NCBI RefSeq assembly: GCF_900116515.1
Contig: NZ_FPBA01000005.1
Location: 124,001-188,000 of the forward strand
From: Geodermatophilus amargosae
GTDB lineage: Bacteria > Actinomycetota > Actinomycetes > Mycobacteriales > Geodermatophilaceae
Length of the DNA: 64,000 bases
Direction: 5' to 3'
In this document: piece by piece, positions 61,435 to 64,000 of the stretch
Numbering within the stretch: position 1 is the first letter of the stretch
Layout of the letters: each line of letters begins with the position of its first letter
The notes under the pieces: generated by a model
The model's database searches: none
Told to the model about the DNA's origin: nothing
The model's input: only the letters and a program-made list of their open reading frames with translations
Program-made: the position numbers and the translations under genes

Positions 61435-63528
61435 TCAGCCGGCCAGCAGGGCGGGCAGGTCGCCGCGGTGCAGGACGACGAGGGTGCTCACCGCGCGGGT
61501 GAGCACCACGTACAGGCGGGACAGCCCGCGCGGCTCGGCGGCCACGATCGCCGCCGGGTCGGCGACGACGACGGCGTCGAACTCCAGGCCCTTGGCCAGG
61601 GTCGCGGGGACGACGGCGATCCGCGCGGCGGGCGCCCCGTCGTCGGTCAGCACCGCTGCCGGCAGCCCCGCGTCGCCCAGCATCCGCTCGACGTCGGGCA
61701 CGGCGGCGTCGGTGCAGACCACCCCGATCGACCCTGGACCGGCCGCGAGGTCGGCCACCACCCCGGCCAGCGGCCCGGCGAGGTCGGTCACCGGCCGGAC
61801 GGTGAGCGCGCCCGGGTCCCGCCGCACGGCGGTGGCCGCCGTCAGGCCGGGGGCGATCGCCGGCAGCAGCCGGTTGGCGTAGTCGAGGACCTCCCCCGGC
61901 ACCCGGTAGCCGCGGGTCAGCGGGCGGACGGCGGTCCCCGGCCGGCCCAGGCCCGCGAGCGTGGGCGCCCAGTCCGCCGGCGACCAGGGGCTGGTGGCCT
62001 GGGCCAGGTCCCCGAGCACGGTGAGCGACCCGGCGGCCAGCCGGCGGGCCACCGCGCGGCACTGCAGCGGCGAGAGGTCCTGCGCCTCGTCGACGACGAC
62101 GTGCCCGTAGCCCGCGGTCCGCTCGAGCAGCCCGGTCACCTCGTCGACCAGGACGGCGTCGGCCGCGGTCCAGGGCGCGGTGCGGACCGAGCGCGGCGCC
62201 GGCCGGTGCAGCAGCGCCTGCTCCTCCTCGGTGAGCACGCCCCGCGCGGCGCGGGCGAGGACGGCGGGGTCGCCGAGCAGCTCCGCGACCAGGCCGGCGG
62301 GGTCGCGGGCGGGCCAGACGGCGTCGCAGAACGCCCGGACCTCGGGGCTGCGCGCGGCCCGCCGGACCTCCCCGTCGGGAGGGCTGCCGCCGGCCTCCTC
62401 CTTCTGCCGCCGCGCGTCCCCGGCCAGCAGCATCGCCAGCCGCTCGCGGCCGGCGGCGTAGTGCAGGCGCTGCTGGTCGTCGGCGACCCGGCCGCGGCGG
62501 CGCAGGTCGTCGACGTACCGCTTGAGCCGCTCCACCGGCACCCGGTACCGGCGGCCGGCCAGCGGCACCATGACGTCGTCGGCGGGCTTGGCGATCGCGC
62601 CCCACAGCGCCCGCTCGAGCACCTGCGCCATGCGGGCGTCGCCCTTGAGGACGGCGACCTCCGGGGCGTCCTGCGCCCGCACCGGCACCCGGCCGGTGAG
62701 CTCGGCGACCGTCGTCTGGTCGACGTCGACCTCGCCGAGGGTGGGCAGCACCTGCTCGATGTAGCGCAGGAACGCCCGGTTGGGGCCGACGACGAGGACG
62801 CCGGTGCGCGCCAGCTGCCCGCCGTGCGTGTAGAGCAGGTAGGCGGCGCGGTGCAGGCCGACGGCGGTCTTGCCGGTGCCCGGGGCGCCCTGCACGCAGA
62901 CCGACTCGGCCAGCGGGGCGCGGACGATCTCGTCCTGCTCGGGCTGGATCGTGGCGACGATGTCGCGCATGGGGCCGCTGCGCGGGCGTTCGATCTCCTG
63001 GAGCAGGACCCGGCTCGATGTGTCGGCCCGGAGCAGCGTGCCGTCGCCCTCTCCCCCCGCGCCGAGGAGCTCGTCCTCGTAGCTGGTGAGCTCGCCGCCG
63101 GAGAAGCCGAACCGGCGGCGACGGACCAGGCCCTGCGGATCGGCGGTGCTGGCCCGGTAGAACGGCCGGCTCATGGGCGCCCGCCAGTCGATGACCACGG
63201 GGGAGCCGGTGCTGTCCCGGACGTGCCGGCGGCCGATGTGGAAGGTCTCGGCCGTGCCGTCGGGTGCGCCGGCGTCGGTGCCGGCATCGGTGCGGCCGAA
63301 GAAGGCCGGGACGCCGGGGTCGGCGGCCAGGGAGCGCAGCCGCTCGGCGCGGGCGGCACCGAGGCGCTCGGAGGCCCAGGCGTCGACACCGGCGTCGACG
63401 ACGGCGGTGGCGGCGGTGCGCATCTCGGTGAGGCAGTCGTCGGCGAGGGCCAGGTGGGCGCGCTCGGAGGCGAGGACGGGGTCGGTCGCGGTGGCGGTCC
63501 CGGTCGTGTCGGTCGGTGTCGCTGACAC
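61435..63528 (-). CDS. helD: HelD-like superfamily 1 ATPase
   Basis: A 697-residue UvrD-like ATPase. A helical N-terminal arm with VIDWRAPMSRPFYRAS and RRRRFGFSGGELTSYEDEL precedes Walker A VQGAPGTGKTAVGLHRAAYL; later motifs are HVVVDEAQDLSPLQCRAVAR (Walker B), VLGDLAQATSPW, LTRGYRVPGEVLDYANRLLP and KGLEFDAVVVADP. This organisation is that of HelD, which clears stalled RNA polymerase and, in actinobacteria, can contribute to rifampicin tolerance. No helicase activity is implied. GTG 63528 begins the protein. It is divergent from the alcohol dehydrogenase gene. Confidence 0.92.
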   Translation of the reverse strand: MSATPTDTTGTATATDPVLASERAHLALADDCLTEMRTAATAVVDAGVDAWASERLGAARAERLRSLAADPGVPAFFGRTDAGTDAGAPDGTAETFHIGRRHVRDSTGSPVVIDWRAPMSRPFYRASTADPQGLVRRRRFGFSGGELTSYEDELLGAGGEGDGTLLRADTSSRVLLQEIERPRSGPMRDIVATIQPEQDEIVRAPLAESVCVQGAPGTGKTAVGLHRAAYLLYTHGGQLARTGVLVVGPNRAFLRYIEQVLPTLGEVDVDQTTVAELTGRVPVRAQDAPEVAVLKGDARMAQVLERALWGAIAKPADDVMVPLAGRRYRVPVERLKRYVDDLRRRGRVADDQQRLHYAAGRERLAMLLAGDARRQKEEAGGSPPDGEVRRAARSPEVRAFCDAVWPARDPAGLVAELLGDPAVLARAARGVLTEEEQALLHRPAPRSVRTAPWTAADAVLVDEVTGLLERTAGYGHVVVDEAQDLSPLQCRAVARRLAAGSLTVLGDLAQATSPWSPADWAPTLAGLGRPGTAVRPLTRGYRVPGEVLDYANRLLPAIAPGLTAATAVRRDPGALTVRPVTDLAGPLAGVVADLAAGPGSIGVVCTDAAVPDVERMLGDAGLPAAVLTDDGAPAARIAVVPATLAKGLEFDAVVVADPAAIVAAEPRGLSRLYVVLTRAVSTLVVLHRGDLPALLAG

Positions 63529-63621
63529 GGTCGGTGGACGTTACGCCGGACCGTGCCGTGCGTCACCCCCGTTCCCCGGGGCGCCGGTGTGACGCCGGGG
63601 GCCGGTGGGGAGGATCGGGCC

Positions 63622-64000
63622 ATGCCCGACTCGATGCTCGCCGGCCGGCTCAACGTGCGCACCAAGCAGTTCGAGGTGAAGGAGGTGCCGCGCCCGACGC
63701 CCGGCCCCGGCCAGGTCCTCGTCGAGGTGCGCGCCGCGGGCATCTGCCTGTCCGACGTCCACCTGATCGACGGCCAGCTCAACCCGCTGTTCCTGCAGGG
63801 GGACGAGGTCACCCTCGGCCACGAGGTCGCCGGCGTCGTCGCCGAGCTCGGGGAGGGCGTGACCGGCGCGCAGGCCGGGGCGCGGGTCACGCTGCAGGCC
63901 GGCGAGGAGGTCGACGGGTAGATCCACACCCGCGGCGTCGACTACGACGGCGGCTGGGCGCAGTACGCGCTGTCCACCGTGGAGACGCTGGTGCCCATCC
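63622..64000 (+). pseudogene. Zinc-type alcohol dehydrogenase, 5' part, interrupted by in-frame TAG
   Basis: ATG 63622 follows GGGGAGGA. The first 99 residues are a medium-chain dehydrogenase N-terminus: LAGRLNVRTKQFEVKEVPRP, catalytic-zinc Cys in VRAAGICLSDVHLIDG and LGHEVAGVVAELGEGV (GHE motif). At 63919-63921 an in-frame TAG stops translation, yet the same frame continues IHTRGVDYDGGWAQYALSTV to the window edge, which is normal family sequence. The structural-zinc Cys loop is absent, as in one MDR subgroup. The gene is therefore interrupted by a nonsense codon or a base error; the rest lies outside the window. Confidence 0.85.

Noticed and set aside
63541-63621. GC-rich inverted repeat GCGTCAC/GTGACGC between helD and the dehydrogenase as an operator
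   Set aside because: Short, imperfectly placed arms and no matching regulator nearby; too weak to report as a feature.

Overview
The window is a continuous stretch of very GC-rich chromosome from an actinobacterium. Evidence: GTG starts are common, GTGA/ATGA gene overlaps are frequent, and the gene set is actinobacterial (DevS/DevR-like sensor pair, bkd branched-chain keto-acid dehydrogenase, RipA-like NlpC/P60 protein under a c-di-AMP riboswitch, HelD, FadE5-like dehydrogenase, DUF3140/DUF3253/DUF3817/LapA proteins). The overall flavour resembles Geodermatophilaceae (Blastococcus/Geodermatophilus/Modestobacter), but that is inference from gene content. I see no phage, insertion sequence, CRISPR array or compositional island; base composition is uniform.

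Layout. 1-11 kb: 3' end of an MFS transporter, dcd, a secreted subtilase with a Pro-Gly-Thr repeat stalk, a frameshifted PAS gene coupled to a soluble chemoreceptor signalling protein, a hybrid kinase/receiver/RsbW-like fusion, an ECF sigma/YCII pair, a twice-frameshifted RibD-like reductase and tRNA-Gly(CCC). 11-18 kb: TOPRIM protein, HemK-like methyltransferase, universal-stress protein, DevS-like kinase facing a DevR-like regulator, and a type III polyketide synthase/methyltransferase/DUF3140 operon. 18-24.5 kb: ribokinase, TetR regulator, LapA-like protein, FadE5-like dehydrogenase behind a TetR-type operator, and five small disordered acidic proteins. 24.5-28.3 kb: ABC exporter plus two-component system in one operon. 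28.3-32.7 kb: probable 3-hydroxybutyrate locus (MHS transporter, frameshifted; dehydrogenase; GAF/PucR-like activator). 32.8-37.6 kb: conserved protein, decayed LivM remnant, PtpB-like phosphatase, diguanylate cyclase, 50-residue protein. 37.7-43.9 kb: complete fructose PTS (ptsI divergent from fruR-fruK-fruA-ptsH). 44-48.3 kb: SRPBCC protein, AGE epimerase, two-component pair and a divergent membrane protein. 48.4-52.8 kb: bkdA-microORF-bkdB-bkdC and a divergent Lrp-type regulator with a two-site operator. 52.9-64 kb: small proteins, serine hydrolase, RipA-like hydrolase under a c-di-AMP riboswitch, YihY-like membrane protein whose 3' end runs antisense through the tail of a class A penicillin-binding protein, HelD, and a zinc-type alcohol dehydrogenase with an in-frame TAG at the window edge.

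Most notable beyond ordinary genes: (i) a structured intergenic repeat in three full copies and one short relative, each abutting a stop codon, with outer stems that differ in sequence but keep pairing; (ii) a 27-codon open frame that bridges bkdA and bkdB with overlaps at both ends; (iii) several very long perfect palindromes between convergent genes; (iv) five independent one-base losses in G/C runs that break conserved genes, which raises the question of consensus errors.
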